Positions 1 to 8,509 of a stretch of DNA of 64,000 nucleotides are shown here, piece by piece. The translations under genes were made by a program, and so were the position numbers. Under the pieces are notes generated by a model. The model had not been told where the DNA came from. It did no database searches and saw nothing but the letters and a program-made list of their open reading frames with translations. This DNA comes from Allobosea sp. CRIB-10 (lineage in GTDB: Bacteria; Pseudomonadota; Alphaproteobacteria; Rhizobiales; Beijerinckiaceae), in contig NZ_FOKP01000006.1 in assembly GCF_900112185.1 (NCBI RefSeq), positions 1 through 64,000 on the forward strand, written 5' to 3'. Each line of letters opens with the position of its first letter. Position 1 is the first letter of the stretch.

Positions 1-94
1 GACATCTGATCCGACATGCCGATCATCCCGCTCCGATCAGGCCAACTGAATCAGCAATCAAACCTCAAAGCCAGAACCCTTTCGCAGAGAAATC

Positions 95-279
95 CGGATG
101 GGAGAGGGGCAGGGGTTAGGGACCGCCGCTGATTGTTAGGGCGAGACGATACCGCTGCGACTTTTTATCGGTGAGGGCGGGCCCTCATCCCTGCCCTTCT
201 CCACCGATCTCGGGCCTGTCCGAGATCGGTACTCAGAGTGTCGAAGTCGGGTAGACCCGACTTCGATGCGGGAGAAGGG
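95..279. repeat. Compound palindromic intergenic element
   Basis: The stretch downstream of argB holds no gene but has strong dyad symmetry. An 11-bp perfect stem lies at 203-213/220-230 and a 12-bp perfect palindromic arm pair at 241-252/255-266. Both are enclosed by the 9-bp pair 194-202/271-279, so the block could fold as a three-way cruciform. A purine-rich arm near 97-121 resembles the opposite-sense pyrimidine arm near 182-202. Similar elements occur at 17825-17985 and 21461-21572. No T-run follows, so a terminator role for argB is possible but unproven. Positions 1-94 show nothing recognisable. Confidence 0.7.
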
Positions 280-310
280 TTCCCCGCGCCCGACTTTCAA
301 ACGCGTCGCC

Positions 311-1207
311 TTACTTCCGGATGATCGTGCCCGAACCCGTATCGGTGAAGAGCTCGATCAGCGCGGCGTGTGGGACCTTGCCGTCGAGAATGACCACGGC
401 CTCGACGCCCTTTTCCAGCGCGTAGATGCAGGTCTCGATCTTCGGGATCATGCCGCCGGAGATGGTGCCGTCGGCAATCAGGCGCCGGCACTGCTCGATG
501 GTCAGCTCGGGTATCAGCTTCTTGTCCTTGTCGAGCACGCCCGGCACGTCGGTGAGAAGCAATAAGCGCTTGGCGCCCAGCGCACCCGCGATCGCGCCGG
601 CGAAGGTGTCGGCGTTGACATTGTAGGTCTGGCCGTCGGCGGCGGCGCAGACCGGCGCCAGCACCGGGATCAGTTCTTCCTTGAGGATCGCCTTGAGCAC
701 GGTGGTGTCGACCGTCTCGGGCTCGCCGACGAAGCCGAGGTCGAGCACCTGCTCGATCTTCGAATCGGGATCGACGATGGTGCGCGTCGCCTTCCGGGCG
801 GTCACCATGTTGCCGTCCTTGCCGCAGAGGCCGATCGCCTTGCCGCCCTCGCGCGAGATGTAGCCGACGATCTCCTTGTTGACCGAGCCGGCCAGGACCA
901 TCTCGACGACGTCGACGGTGGCGGCGTCGGTGACGCGCAGGCCCTGCTTGAACTCGGACTTGATGCCGAGCTTCTCAAGCATGCGGGCGATCTGCGGGCC
1001 GCCGCCATGACAGACCACCGGCTTCAGGCCGGATTGCTCGAGCAGCACCACGTCTTCGGCGAAATCCTCGGCCGTGGCGGCGTCGCCCATGGCGTTGCCG
1101 CCATACTTGATGACGATCACCTCCTGGTCGTAGCGCTGCATGTGCGGCAGCGCCTGGACGAGCAGCTCGGCGGCTTGCGAGGGCGTGAGGTTATGGGGGG
1201 CGTTCAT
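311..1207 (-). CDS. argB: Acetylglutamate kinase
   Basis: Catalyses ATP-dependent phosphorylation of N-acetyl-L-glutamate, the second step of arginine biosynthesis, in the cytosol. The 298-residue product is the usual length and is collinear with the amino acid kinase fold. The N-terminal strand with IKYGGNAMG (phosphate-binding lysine and glycine loop) is followed by [10 protein letters not shown] for acetylglutamate binding, the [12 protein letters not shown] segment, [11 protein letters not shown], and the C-terminal GGMIPKIE motif with the conserved lysine. The ATG start at 1207 has a GGAG sequence just upstream. It stands alone here. Arginine feedback inhibition is known for many argB products, but I did not try to decide it from this sequence. 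Confidence 0.97.
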   Translation of the reverse strand: MNAPHNLTPSQAAELLVQALPHMQRYDQEVIVIKYGGNAMGDAATAEDFAEDVVLLEQSGLKPVVCHGGGPQIARMLEKLGIKSEFKQGLRVTDAATVDVVEMVLAGSVNKEIVGYISREGGKAIGLCGKDGNMVTARKATRTIVDPDSKIEQVLDLGFVGEPETVDTTVLKAILKEELIPVLAPVCAAADGQTYNVNADTFAGAIAGALGAKRLLLLTDVPGVLDKDKKLIPELTIEQCRRLIADGTISGGMIPKIETCIYALEKGVEAVVILDGKVPHAALIELFTDTGSGTIIRK

Positions 1208-1296
1208 CGGCAGGCTCCGCGAAGGCGCAGGGAGGCAGCCGCGCCGCGCCGCGTTCTAGCGGAAGTGTGGATGCGGCGGAAGCGTTTCCACGCCAA

Positions 1297-1668
1297 TCAG
1301 GCCCGCTTGGCGAACAAGGCGGCGAGGACGAGGCCGAGCCAGCCGCCGAGCATCATGAAGCCGCCGGCGGGAGCAGCGCCGAGGAAGAGCCGCTCACCAT
1401 GGAAGCCGCGCATCGCGAGGTCGGCCGAAAACAGCGCGACGCCGAGGATCAGGAGCGAGATGGCCAGTCGCGCCGGCCAGTCCGCCAGCAATTCGGCGCG
1501 CCTCGCCGCGCAGGCTGCGATCACGGCAGGGGCATGGAAAAGCAGCATCTGCCCGGCGATCTGGACGTTGTCGGACGCGCCGGAATGCGTGCCGGCGGCA
1601 AGAAGGGTCACGCCTGACAGCCCCATCAGCATGGCGATGGTAAGGTGGATGCGGGTCGCGGTGATCAT
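1297..1668 (-). CDS. DUF423 family small membrane protein
   Basis: A 123-residue protein with about four hydrophobic segments and hardly any soluble domain, matching the size and layout of the DUF423 (YgdD-like) inner-membrane family. Visible features are an N-terminal helix with small residues (LTIAMLMGLSGVTLLAAGTH), a second segment with FHAPAVIAAC, a third with LLILGVALFSADLAM, and a glycine-rich last helix (AAPAGGFMMLGGWLGLVLAAL). The GGxxxxLGW-like C-terminal glycine motif is typical of the family. Function is unknown in all members I know of. It is transcribed in the same direction as argB, 89 bp away. Family assignment is fairly secure and the biochemical role is not. Confidence 0.8.
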   Translation of the reverse strand: MITATRIHLTIAMLMGLSGVTLLAAGTHSGASDNVQIAGQMLLFHAPAVIAACAARRAELLADWPARLAISLLILGVALFSADLAMRGFHGERLFLGAAPAGGFMMLGGWLGLVLAALFAKRA

Positions 1669-1781
1669 GGGCCTATCCGTGCGGCTGGCCGGGCAGGGGC
1701 CCTAGCGTGCCGAGGAGGAGATGCCGCGGCTGTAGCGAAGGTCAAGCGGGTGCGGCTGTGGCATCATGCTCCAGCGGAGAT

Positions 1782-2807
1782 TCAGCGTCCGCCTGGCGTG
1801 CTGCGGCTGAGCGGCGTCACCGGCGCGGGCGCCGAGCCATGGCGGCTCTGATGCTCGAGCTCGGCATTGAGCTCGGCCCCGGACAGCACGATCGTCGCCG
1901 AGAGCCAGAGCCAGGTCATGAACACAACGATGGTTGCGAGCGAGCCATAGGTGGCGGTGTAGCGGCCGAGCGTGCTGACATACCAGGAGAAACCGACGGA
2001 GGTAGCGACCCAGAACAGCGCCGCGGCGACGGCGCCCGGCAGCACCCAGGCGAACCGCGGCGGCTTGCGGCTCGGGCCGATCCAGTAGAGGCAGCCGATC
2101 GCGGTGATGCCGACGAGGAAGAAGGCGGGCCAGCGCAGCCAGCGGATCAGCACCTCCAGCTCATGACCGAAGGGGAAGAGCGCGGTGACCACCGGCAGGC
2201 TCGCGATCAAGACGAGCGCCAGGATGAGCACGATAAGGGCGCTCAGCGTCGTACCGAGCGAGACAAGGTTCAGGCGGATGAAGCCGCGGCGCTCGCGCAC
2301 GCCGTAGATGATGTTGAGGGCGTCGAAGATGGCCTTCATCGCGGCATTGGCGCTCCAGACCGCGACGAGGACGCTGACCAGAAAGGTCAGGGAGAGACTG
2401 GCGGTGCCCTGGCTCGCCAACCTGACCGCCTGCTCGCGGATCAGTTCGCGCGCCGCCAGCGGAAAGACGGTGGTGACGTCGTCAAGCTGTCCGACGATCG
2501 TCGCCGGGTCGGTCAGCATGCCGTAGAGCGTCACGAGCAGCGACAGCGCCGGGACCAGCGAGAGCAGGGTGAAGAAGGCGACGGCGCCGGCGAGCGAAAG
2601 CACCCGCGCCTCCTGCACACGGGCGCCGAAGCGCAGCAGGACATCCTTCCAGCCGCGCCAGGGCAGGGTGATGGGGCTCCTGGCACCGCGACCGCGCCGT
2701 GCCTGGCGGATGGGCTCGCCGACCCGCCGCGAGACCAGGCCGTGGACATAGCCGGCGACGACGGCTGCGAGTCCGGCTGCGCCTGTCAGTCGCTTGAAAT
2801 AGGCCAT
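1782..2807 (-). CDS. YihY/BrkB family inner-membrane protein
   Basis: A 341-residue protein of the YihY/virulence factor BrkB family (once annotated ribonuclease BN, now regarded as a transporter-like membrane family). The first 60 residues are basic and cytosolic. Six hydrophobic segments follow, the first being ALSLAGAVAFFTLLSLVPAL with the family's F-x-x-L-S-x-x-P signature. A later W-S-A-N-A-A-M-K segment and the closing FMTWLWLSATIVLSGAELNAELE are characteristic. The last motif, G-A-E-L-N-A-E, is the most diagnostic. It is monocistronic in appearance, with no partner gene. The substrate, if it is a transporter, cannot be read from the sequence. Confidence 0.9.
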   Translation of the reverse strand: MAYFKRLTGAAGLAAVVAGYVHGLVSRRVGEPIRQARRGRGARSPITLPWRGWKDVLLRFGARVQEARVLSLAGAVAFFTLLSLVPALSLLVTLYGMLTDPATIVGQLDDVTTVFPLAARELIREQAVRLASQGTASLSLTFLVSVLVAVWSANAAMKAIFDALNIIYGVRERRGFIRLNLVSLGTTLSALIVLILALVLIASLPVVTALFPFGHELEVLIRWLRWPAFFLVGITAIGCLYWIGPSRKPPRFAWVLPGAVAAALFWVATSVGFSWYVSTLGRYTATYGSLATIVVFMTWLWLSATIVLSGAELNAELEHQSRHGSAPAPVTPLSRSTPGGR

Positions 2808-3013
2808 GAACGCTCCGGTCGAAGGTCGCCGATCTTAAACGGCTCCGTCGCGCTGCCAACGTCGCGGCGGCGGTTTTCGTTCCGGCAGGATGCTGGCGGC
2901 GAGGTCGCTTAGAAGTTCGTTAACCTTAACAATTTCATAATCGAGCTCCCATCGCCATCGCGGCGTCGGCCGGATTCTCTCTGGTCGCAGCCGTCGTCCG
3001 AGCCGAGATCTTG

Positions 3014-3724
3014 ATGAAGACCCTGCTGAAAGCCGCCGTCGCCGCGACCGCCCTGCTGAGTGCCGCAGCCTCGCTGGCAGCCGATCTGCGCGGCAGGGGC
3101 GTCCTGCCGCCGGCGCCGGAACTGCCGACCTTCTACAACTGGAGCGGCCTCTATGTCGGTGGCCAGGTCGGCTATTCCTGGAGCTCCGACCGGGCCAGCG
3201 AATTCGCAAGCGCCGGCCGCGCGCCGCTCGGCCGCTCCTTCGACTACAGCCCGTCCTCCTTCATCGGCGGCGCCCGCCTCGGCTTCAACTATCAGCTCGG
3301 CGCGATCGTGGTCGGCGTCGAGGGCGACATCGAGGGCATGAATGCCGCCGAAGGAAAGGGCGATCTCGGCGGCACGGTTCGCGTGCGGCACGACTGGCAG
3401 GGTTCGGTGCGGGCCCGCCTCGGCTACAGCCTCGACCGGATCATGATCTATGCCACCGGCGGCGTGGCCTTCACCAAGCTCGAATATGCCTATGTCAGCC
3501 CGCTGGCGGGCCTGACCGAGACGATCAATTCCTCAAGGACCGGCTGGACGGTCGGCGGCGGCGTCGATTACGCCCTGACCGACAATCTCATCCTCGGTGT
3601 CGACTATCGCTACACCGATTATGGCCGCTTCGACCATGCCGGCGCCGGCGCCTATCTCGGCCGGACCGTCGAGCACGAACCCTCGGCCCATGCGGTGCGC
3701 GCCAGCCTCGCCTACAAGTTCTGA
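3014..3724 (+). CDS. Outer-membrane beta-barrel protein, Omp25/Omp31-like
   Basis: A 236-residue secreted protein. The first 24 residues form a Sec signal peptide (basic MKTLLK, hydrophobic alanine/leucine core, cleavage after SLAA). The mature part begins ADLRGR with the proline-rich linker typical of rhizobial Omp25/RopB-like porin-fold proteins, then YNWSGLYVGGQVGYSW as the first beta strand. Alternating aromatic/glycine strands continue to the end (FIGGARLGFNYQLG, VGVEGDIEG, ARLGYSLDRIMIYATGGVAF, WTVGGGVDYAL, LGVDYRYTDYG) and it finishes with ASLAYKF, a terminal phenylalanine that suits BAM recognition. The ATG at 3014 is preferred to a TTG three bases earlier. It lies divergent from the yihY-like gene. 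Role: structural outer-membrane protein, ligand unknown. Confidence 0.9.
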   Translation: MKTLLKAAVAATALLSAAASLAADLRGRGVLPPAPELPTFYNWSGLYVGGQVGYSWSSDRASEFASAGRAPLGRSFDYSPSSFIGGARLGFNYQLGAIVVGVEGDIEGMNAAEGKGDLGGTVRVRHDWQGSVRARLGYSLDRIMIYATGGVAFTKLEYAYVSPLAGLTETINSSRTGWTVGGGVDYALTDNLILGVDYRYTDYGRFDHAGAGAYLGRTVEHEPSAHAVRASLAYKF

Positions 3725-3737
3725 GAGATCAGACGCC

Positions 3738-4562
3738 TCAGCCCGCCCGGCGGAACATGCCGGGCGTGATGCCGTGCACGGCGCGGAAGCTGCGCGAGAG
3801 ATGGCTCTGGTCGGAAAAGCCGGCGGCGAAGGCGGCGTCCGCCAGACTGACGCCCTCCTGGATCAGCCGGTTGGCGCGGCGCAGGCGGCGGTCGCGGATG
3901 AAGATGGCCGGGGTCGAGCCGGTCAGCTTCTTGAAGTCGCGGATGACCTGGAAGCGCGTGACGCCGGCGGCTGCGGCGAGAGCCGGCAAGTCGAGCTGCT
4001 CGGCGAGGTTGTCCTCGATCACCTCTTCATAGAGCAAGAAGCGGCGCTGCGCGCCTGAGCGATCGAGCGGTTCGGCCGGCCGGTCGGCATCGCCATGCCG
4101 GAGGATCAGGCGGCGCAGCGCGGTGAGCAGCGAAGCTTCGGCGCGGGTCGCATCCGAAGAGGTCGATTCCGCATGGGCCGCGGCGAGCAGCCGGGAGAGC
4201 TCGGGATCGTCGAGCAGGGCTAGCGGGAACAGTGGTGGCTGCGCCTGTCCGAGCTCGGCCGCGACTTCTGAGAGCAGCGTCACAGAGGGGTAGAAGGTGC
4301 GGTAGGCCCAGCCCTGCTCGGCGCCGGCCTCACCGTCATGCCATTCCTCGGGATTGACGACGAGCACCGAGCCGGCCGGCGCCAGCACCTCCTGCTTGCC
4401 GACGCGCACGCGCTCGCAGCCCTCGGTGATCAATGCGATGACGTAGCCGTCATGGGTGTGGCGGTCATAGCGATGCTCGCGGAAGCGCGCCGCGAGCAGG
4501 CCGAGCTCGCGGAAGGCGGCGTGGCGCCAGAACGCCTGACTCTCCTGCTGCGGCTCGTTCAT
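3738..4562 (-). CDS. AraC family transcriptional regulator
   Basis: A 274-residue regulator with an N-terminal cupin sensing domain (about residues 15-120, with HTHDGYVIALITEG and NPEEWHDGE) and a C-terminal double helix-turn-helix (about residues 180-272). The C-terminal part has the AraC signature: first HTH LDLPALAAAAGVTRFQVIRDFK, linker GSTPAIFIRDRRLRRA, second HTH SLADAAFAAGFSDQSHLSRS and the closing FRAVHGITPGMFRR. It is divergent from the M20/PLP-enzyme pair that starts 69 bp away, so it most likely controls that operon in response to a small ligand. The histidines in the cupin resemble those of sugar or amino-acid sensors but do not identify the effector. Confidence 0.92.
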   Translation of the reverse strand: MNEPQQESQAFWRHAAFRELGLLAARFREHRYDRHTHDGYVIALITEGCERVRVGKQEVLAPAGSVLVVNPEEWHDGEAGAEQGWAYRTFYPSVTLLSEVAAELGQAQPPLFPLALLDDPELSRLLAAAHAESTSSDATRAEASLLTALRRLILRHGDADRPAEPLDRSGAQRRFLLYEEVIEDNLAEQLDLPALAAAAGVTRFQVIRDFKKLTGSTPAIFIRDRRLRRANRLIQEGVSLADAAFAAGFSDQSHLSRSFRAVHGITPGMFRRAG

Positions 4563-4630
4563 CGGTCAATCTGGTTCAAGACGCTGCCCGGCTCGCTCTC
4601 CTAATCCTGGAACACGGACAGGAGAGAACC

Positions 4631-5806
4631 ATGCTGCACAATGACCCGATCGCCAGGCTGACGCCAGAGGTCGTCGCCTGGCGCCATCACATCCACGCCA
4701 ATCCCGAGCTCGGCTTCCAGGAAATCGAGACCGCCCGGTTCGTCGCCGACAAGCTGCGCTCCTTCGGCCTGGAAGTGCAGGAAGGCATCGGCGGCACCGG
4801 CGTCATCGGGACTTTGCGCTCGGGCTCCGGCAAGCGCGCCATCGGCCTGCGCGCCGAGCTCGACGCGCTGCCGGTGATCGAGCGCACCGGCCTGCCCTAT
4901 GCCTCGAAGACCGAGGGCGTGATGCATGCCTGCGGCCATGACGGCCACAGCGCCATGCTGCTCGGGGCGGCCAAGCTCCTCAGCGAGACCCCGGATTTCG
5001 ACGGCACCGTGCATTTCATTTTCCAGCCGGCCGAGGAGAACGAGGGCGGCAGCATGAAGATGATCGAGGCCAGGCTGTTCGAGCGCTTCCCGGTCGAGGC
5101 GGTCTATGCCGTGCACAACTGGCCGGGCGTACCCTTCGGCACGATCGCGGCCCGCGCCGGGGCGCAGATGGCCGCGGTCGACAATTTCGAGCTGCGCTTC
5201 TCCGGCCTCGGCGCCCATGTCGCCATGCCGCATCTCGGCGACGACCCGATCCTGGCCGCCGGCGCCTTCATCCAGAGCGTGCAGCGCATCGTCTCGCGCG
5301 CCGTCGACCCGCAGACGCCGATCGTCGTCAGCCTGACGCAGGTCCATGGCGGCAATGTCGGCAATATCGTGCCGAAAGAGGTCTGGCTGCAGGGCACCTG
5401 CCGCTTCTTCGATCCGGCATTGTCCGATCTTTGCGAGCGGCTGATCGGCGAGATCGCTGATGGTGTCGCCGCCTCGCATGGCGTCACTGCGGCGCTCGAC
5501 TACAAGCGCGGCTATCCGCCGGTGATCAACACTGCCGAGGCGGCGGCCTTGGCTGCGCGCGCAGCTTCTGCGGCGGTCGGGCCGGAGAACGTCATGGCCG
5601 AGTTCAAGCCGAGTCTGGGCTGCGAGGACTTCGCCTTCATGATCCGCGCCGCAGGCGGTTGCTATGCCTGGATCGGTGCCGGCGAGGTCGGCCCGGGCGA
5701 GGGGCTGCATGGCGACCGTTACGTGTTCAATGATGCGATCGTTCCGCATGTCCTGCGCTACTGGCAGAACCTCGTTGCCGGCGCGTTGCCGAAGGCCGTG
5801 CCATGA
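4631..5806 (+). CDS. M20 family metallo-amidohydrolase (hippurate/aminoacylase-like)
   Basis: A 391-residue dizinc peptidase of family M20D, which hydrolyses N-acyl amino acids or related amides in the cytosol (hippurate hydrolase, aminoacylase, IAA-amino acid hydrolase group). Metal and catalytic motifs are in order: WRHHIHANPELGFQE near the N-terminus, MHACGHDGHSAMLLG with metal ligands Cys and His, FQPAEENEGG with the catalytic and metal-binding glutamates, and VYAVHNWPGVPFG. The lid domain contains GLGAHVAMPHLGDDPI. Near the end SLGCEDFAFM carries the last ligand region. A GGAG sequence precedes ATG 4631. The stop codon overlaps the next gene's ATG by four bases, so translational coupling is likely. 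The true substrate is unknown. Confidence 0.93.
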   Translation: MLHNDPIARLTPEVVAWRHHIHANPELGFQEIETARFVADKLRSFGLEVQEGIGGTGVIGTLRSGSGKRAIGLRAELDALPVIERTGLPYASKTEGVMHACGHDGHSAMLLGAAKLLSETPDFDGTVHFIFQPAEENEGGSMKMIEARLFERFPVEAVYAVHNWPGVPFGTIAARAGAQMAAVDNFELRFSGLGAHVAMPHLGDDPILAAGAFIQSVQRIVSRAVDPQTPIVVSLTQVHGGNVGNIVPKEVWLQGTCRFFDPALSDLCERLIGEIADGVAASHGVTAALDYKRGYPPVINTAEAAALAARAASAAVGPENVMAEFKPSLGCEDFAFMIRAAGGCYAWIGAGEVGPGEGLHGDRYVFNDAIVPHVLRYWQNLVAGALPKAVP

Positions 5807-6933
5807 ACGCGCATGCTCCCTCTCGCCGGGTGATCGAGCGCCGCTGCGGCGGGCGCATCCTGCTCGACGGCGTCGATACGATCATGCTCGGCGCCAACGA
5901 TTATCTCGGCCTCTCGACCGATGAGCGCGTGCTGGCGGCGACCAACGAGGCGCTTCGGCTCTATGGCAGCGGCACCGGGATCTACCCGGTCTTCGCGACC
6001 ACGCCTTTGCACGAGGCGCTGGCGGAGAACCTCGCCTCCTATCTCGGCGTCGAGGCGGTGGCGCTGTTCTCCTCCGGCGGCAGCGCCAATGGCGGGGTGC
6101 TGACGACCCTGGTCGGCGCCGGCGACGTCATCATCTCCGACCGGCTGAACCACGCCAGCATCATCGATGGCTGCCGGCTCAGCCGTGCCGAGGTCGAGAC
6201 CTATGAGAACCGCAACGTCGCCGGCCTGCGCCAGGCGCTAGAGGGGACAAGGCGGGCGAAGCGTCGGCTGATCGTCACCGACGGCATCTTCAGCATGGAG
6301 GGCGGCGCGGCGCCGCTGCCGGAGATCCAGGCGCTGGCGCGTGAGTTCGAAGCGCTGCTGATGATCGACGAGGCGCATGCGACCGGTGTGGTCGGGCCGG
6401 GCGGCAGCGGCACCGCGCCGCTCTGCGGGCTTTCCAATGGCGCTCCGGACATGCTGCTGACCGGCTCGCTGTCGAAGGCGCTGGGCGGCGCCAGCGGCGG
6501 CTTCGTCGCGGGGCCGCGCGCGCTGATCGAGACGCTGAAGGGCAAGTCGCGCAGCTGGATCTTCACCATGGGGATGACCACGGCGAATGCCGCGACGGCG
6601 CTGACGGCGCTGAAGATCTGTCGCGACGATCCTGGCCCGCGCGAGCGGCTCTGGCGCAATGTCGCGCATCTCCGCGAGGCGCTGCGCTTCTATGCGCTCG
6701 CCTGCCATGACAGCGACAGTGCCATCACGGCCGTGAAGGTCGGCGGCGAGGAGCGGGCGTGGGCGATGACCACGCGGCTGACCCGGGCCGGCGTCTTCGC
6801 CCCGGCGGTCGCCTTTCCGATCGTGGCGCAGGGCGAGGCGCGCCTACGCTTGCAGGTCAGTGCCGCGCATGAGACGGCCGAGCTCGACGAAGCTGTTGCG
6901 GCGCTGGCGACGGCGTTCGCCGAGACAGCTTGA
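5803..6933 (+). CDS. Alpha-oxoamine-synthase-like PLP enzyme (BioF/KBL group)
   Basis: A 376-residue fold-type I PLP enzyme of the alpha-oxoamine synthase group, which condenses an amino acid with an acyl-CoA and releases CO2 (AONS, 2-amino-3-ketobutyrate CoA ligase, ALA synthase). Seen motifs are [12 protein letters not shown] near the start, [23 protein letters not shown] (substrate-stacking His), [20 protein letters not shown] with the PLP-ring aspartate D189, and [17 protein letters not shown] with Schiff-base lysine K225. It starts inside the stop of the M20 gene. It is not next to biotin, heme or threonine genes, so AONS, ALAS or KBL names would be overprecise. Coupling with an amidohydrolase suggests that the released amino acid, or the reverse cleavage, feeds this enzyme. 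Confidence 0.88.
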   Translation: MNAHAPSRRVIERRCGGRILLDGVDTIMLGANDYLGLSTDERVLAATNEALRLYGSGTGIYPVFATTPLHEALAENLASYLGVEAVALFSSGGSANGGVLTTLVGAGDVIISDRLNHASIIDGCRLSRAEVETYENRNVAGLRQALEGTRRAKRRLIVTDGIFSMEGGAAPLPEIQALAREFEALLMIDEAHATGVVGPGGSGTAPLCGLSNGAPDMLLTGSLSKALGGASGGFVAGPRALIETLKGKSRSWIFTMGMTTANAATALTALKICRDDPGPRERLWRNVAHLREALRFYALACHDSDSAITAVKVGGEERAWAMTTRLTRAGVFAPAVAFPIVAQGEARLRLQVSAAHETAELDEAVAALATAFAETA

Positions 6934-6935
6934 GG

Positions 6936-7238
6936 TCAGCTCGCCGCGAGCCGGTAGAGATGCACCGGCTTGCGCGGGGCGCGCCTGATCACGCCCTTTG
7001 CTTCGAGGTCGAGCTGGACGGCCTTCAGCCACCAGCCGGCCGTGGCGCCTTGCGGGAAGAGGTTGTCCGGCAGGAGCGGCAGCAGCGCTTCCTTGGCGTC
7101 CGGGACGGTTAGTCCGGGCGCTTCCTCCGGCAATGCCGCGAGCAAAGCCTTGCGCATCGCCTGATATTTGGCGCGGTCGACCCGCTCGGACTTGCCGGGC
7201 TTGTTGACGTTCTCGATCTCGATCTTGTCCTCAGGCAT
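6936..7238 (-). CDS. Small conserved protein, DUF6958-like
   Basis: A 100-residue acidic/basic protein without membrane segments. The sequence begins with a short polar strand (IEIENVNKPGKSERVDRAKY), then a helical core RKALLAALP, a proline-rich middle, a GWWLKAVQLDLEAKGVI segment and a C-terminal PVHLYRL strand. It looks like a small winged-helix-type or DNA-mimic fold, and I associate it with the conserved family labelled DUF6958, from memory. It is the last gene of a TetR-led operon and its ATG lies inside the last codons of the GFA-like gene (8-bp overlap), so the three are probably co-translated. Function is unknown. Confidence 0.75.
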   Translation of the reverse strand: MPEDKIEIENVNKPGKSERVDRAKYQAMRKALLAALPEEAPGLTVPDAKEALLPLLPDNLFPQGATAGWWLKAVQLDLEAKGVIRRAPRKPVHLYRLAAS

Positions 7239-7767
7239 CGATCGTCCCCGCTGTGGTGATCTTCGGGTTGCGAAAGCCCATGGCGATCCAGGCGCCGAGC
7301 AGCTTCAGGTAGAACGAGACCGTGTGGGTCTTCAGGTTCGGGATGTCGGCCGGCAGGGCCGAGGCGCCGGGCAGGTCGCCGGTCATGGTCCGCAATTCCG
7401 GCTTCGGCCGGGCTCCCTCGGGCCAGAGATGGAGATAGAGGCTGAGCCAGTGCGCGCCCTTCATCTCCAGGAAGACCGGCGTGTTGCAGCAGGTCGCGAC
7501 GATCCGGCGCGAGCCGGCATCGGGCTTCAGCCGGAACTCGCGCAGGCTCTCGCCGCCCGCGACGATCTCGACGCGGTCCTTGCGGTATTCGGCTGAAGGC
7601 GTCGCACCATAGGCGGTGAGGATGTCGCTGCCATCAGGCAGCCTGGCGAGCCGCGCGGCGGCGGCCCGGCAGCTGTCACATAGGCATTCGGAGACGAGGA
7701 TCGGGGCGCCCTGCACTCTCAGCCGGGTATGCCCGCAAGCGCAACCGATCATCATGGACTGGCTCAT
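7231..7767 (-). CDS. GFA/DUF6151-like zinc-binding protein
   Basis: A protein of about 178 residues with the cysteine pattern of the glutathione-dependent formaldehyde-activating (GFA) superfamily: CACG near residue 10, ECLCDSC near residue 30 and VATCCNTP around residue 90, enough for one or two structural zinc sites. The tail (residues 120-175) is less conserved and ends in a mildly hydrophobic helix. The ATG at 7767 is chosen because it overlaps the TetR stop as ATGA and has AGGAG upstream. A GTG at 7776 is also possible. The position between a TetR regulator and a small coupled protein suggests a stress or detoxification operon. Catalysis of S-hydroxymethylglutathione formation has been questioned for this family, so no reaction is assigned. 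Confidence 0.82.
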   Translation of the reverse strand: MSQSMMIGCACGHTRLRVQGAPILVSECLCDSCRAAAARLARLPDGSDILTAYGATPSAEYRKDRVEIVAGGESLREFRLKPDAGSRRIVATCCNTPVFLEMKGAHWLSLYLHLWPEGARPKPELRTMTGDLPGASALPADIPNLKTHTVSFYLKLLGAWIAMGFRNPKITTAGTIDA

Positions 7768-8402
7768 GCGGCGCACTCCTCTGCGACGTGGAAGAGATGG
7801 CGGATGTAGCGGTCGAGATGGTCGAGGCTTTCGCGCGCCAGGTCCGGATCGTTGCCGGCCTTGGCGAGAACGAAACCGCCCTGCAGCACGGCCTGGGTGT
7901 GCCGGGCCAGGCTCTGCGCGGTCCAGCCGGTCGTGGTGATGCCGTGGTCGCGACGGGCCTGCGCGATGTCCGCTTCCAGCGTCACGGCATGGCCGAAGAT
8001 GCTGCGGCCGCAGGCGTCGCGGATCTCGGGCGCGCTGGCATGGACCTCCTGCGCCAGCGTCCCGACCAGGCAGGTGAACTCGTAGAGGTCGCCGGCGATC
8101 ATCGCCTTGCGGAAGGCGACATAGGCGAGCACGCGATCGAGGGCATCAGCAGGCTGGTGATAGGGCGCGGCGGCAAAGAAGGGCGTGACTTCCTGCGTCC
8201 AGAATTCGGCCGCGGCGACGCCGAGCGCCTCCTTGCTCGCGAAATGGTGGAAGAAGGCGCCCTTGGTGACATCGGCGGCGCGGCAGAGATCGTCGACGCT
8301 GGTGCCGGCGAAGCCCTTGGTGCGGATGACGTCCCGCGCTGCTTCAAGCAGGCGGGTGCGGGCATTGCCGCGTTCGGGAGACTGCTTGGTCGGCCTTGGC
8401 AT
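7764..8402 (-). CDS. TetR family transcriptional regulator
   Basis: A 212-residue one-component regulator. The N-terminal HTH (about residues 12-58) reads RTRLLEAARDVIRTKGFAGTSV, then DLCRAADVTKGAFFHHFASKEAL, the hallmark of the TetR family. The rest is a helical ligand-binding and dimer domain. The ATG at 8402 (MPRPTKQ) is chosen. An upstream extension to 8495 would run through both operator palindromes and add non-conserved residues. A perfect 7-bp inverted repeat lies 9 bp upstream of the start, so autorepression is likely. It leads the operon with the GFA-like and DUF6958-like genes. The C-terminal FTCLVGTLAQEV region resembles TetR_C_6-like domains. The ligand is unknown. Confidence 0.93.
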   Translation of the reverse strand: MPRPTKQSPERGNARTRLLEAARDVIRTKGFAGTSVDDLCRAADVTKGAFFHHFASKEALGVAAAEFWTQEVTPFFAAAPYHQPADALDRVLAYVAFRKAMIAGDLYEFTCLVGTLAQEVHASAPEIRDACGRSIFGHAVTLEADIAQARRDHGITTTGWTAQSLARHTQAVLQGGFVLAKAGNDPDLARESLDHLDRYIRHLFHVAEECAA

Positions 8403-8410
8403 GATCCATA

Positions 8411-8430
8411 CATACCATTCAGTTGGTATG
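8411..8430. promoter_or_regulatory. Probable TetR operator
   Basis: CATACCA (8411-8417) and TGGTATG (8424-8430) form a perfect inverted repeat with a 6-bp spacer, 9 bp upstream of the TetR start codon. Size, symmetry and place fit a self-regulated TetR operator. It is AT-richer than the surrounding coding DNA. Confidence 0.75.
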
Positions 8431-8472
8431 TTGCAACCGGTTTCTTGCTGACGGCGAAGCGATGGTTCGAGC

Positions 8473-8498
8473 GCATTGACAAAAAATTTTGTCAATGC
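8473..8498. promoter_or_regulatory. Probable ArsR operator with embedded -35 element
   Basis: A 12-bp perfect inverted repeat, GCATTGACAAAA at 8473-8484 and its complement at 8487-8498, separated by AA. It ends 11 bp before the ArsR start. TTGACA (8476-8481) lies inside the left arm, so bound repressor would cover a -35 box on either strand. Its position favours control of arsR, and perhaps of the divergent tetR operon. Confidence 0.75.
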
Positions 8499-8509
8499 GA
8501 GCCTGAGGC

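Noticed and set aside
8403..8495. N-terminal extension of the TetR protein
   Set aside because: It would cover the operator palindrome and part of the ArsR operator. The conserved protein begins MPRPTKQ.
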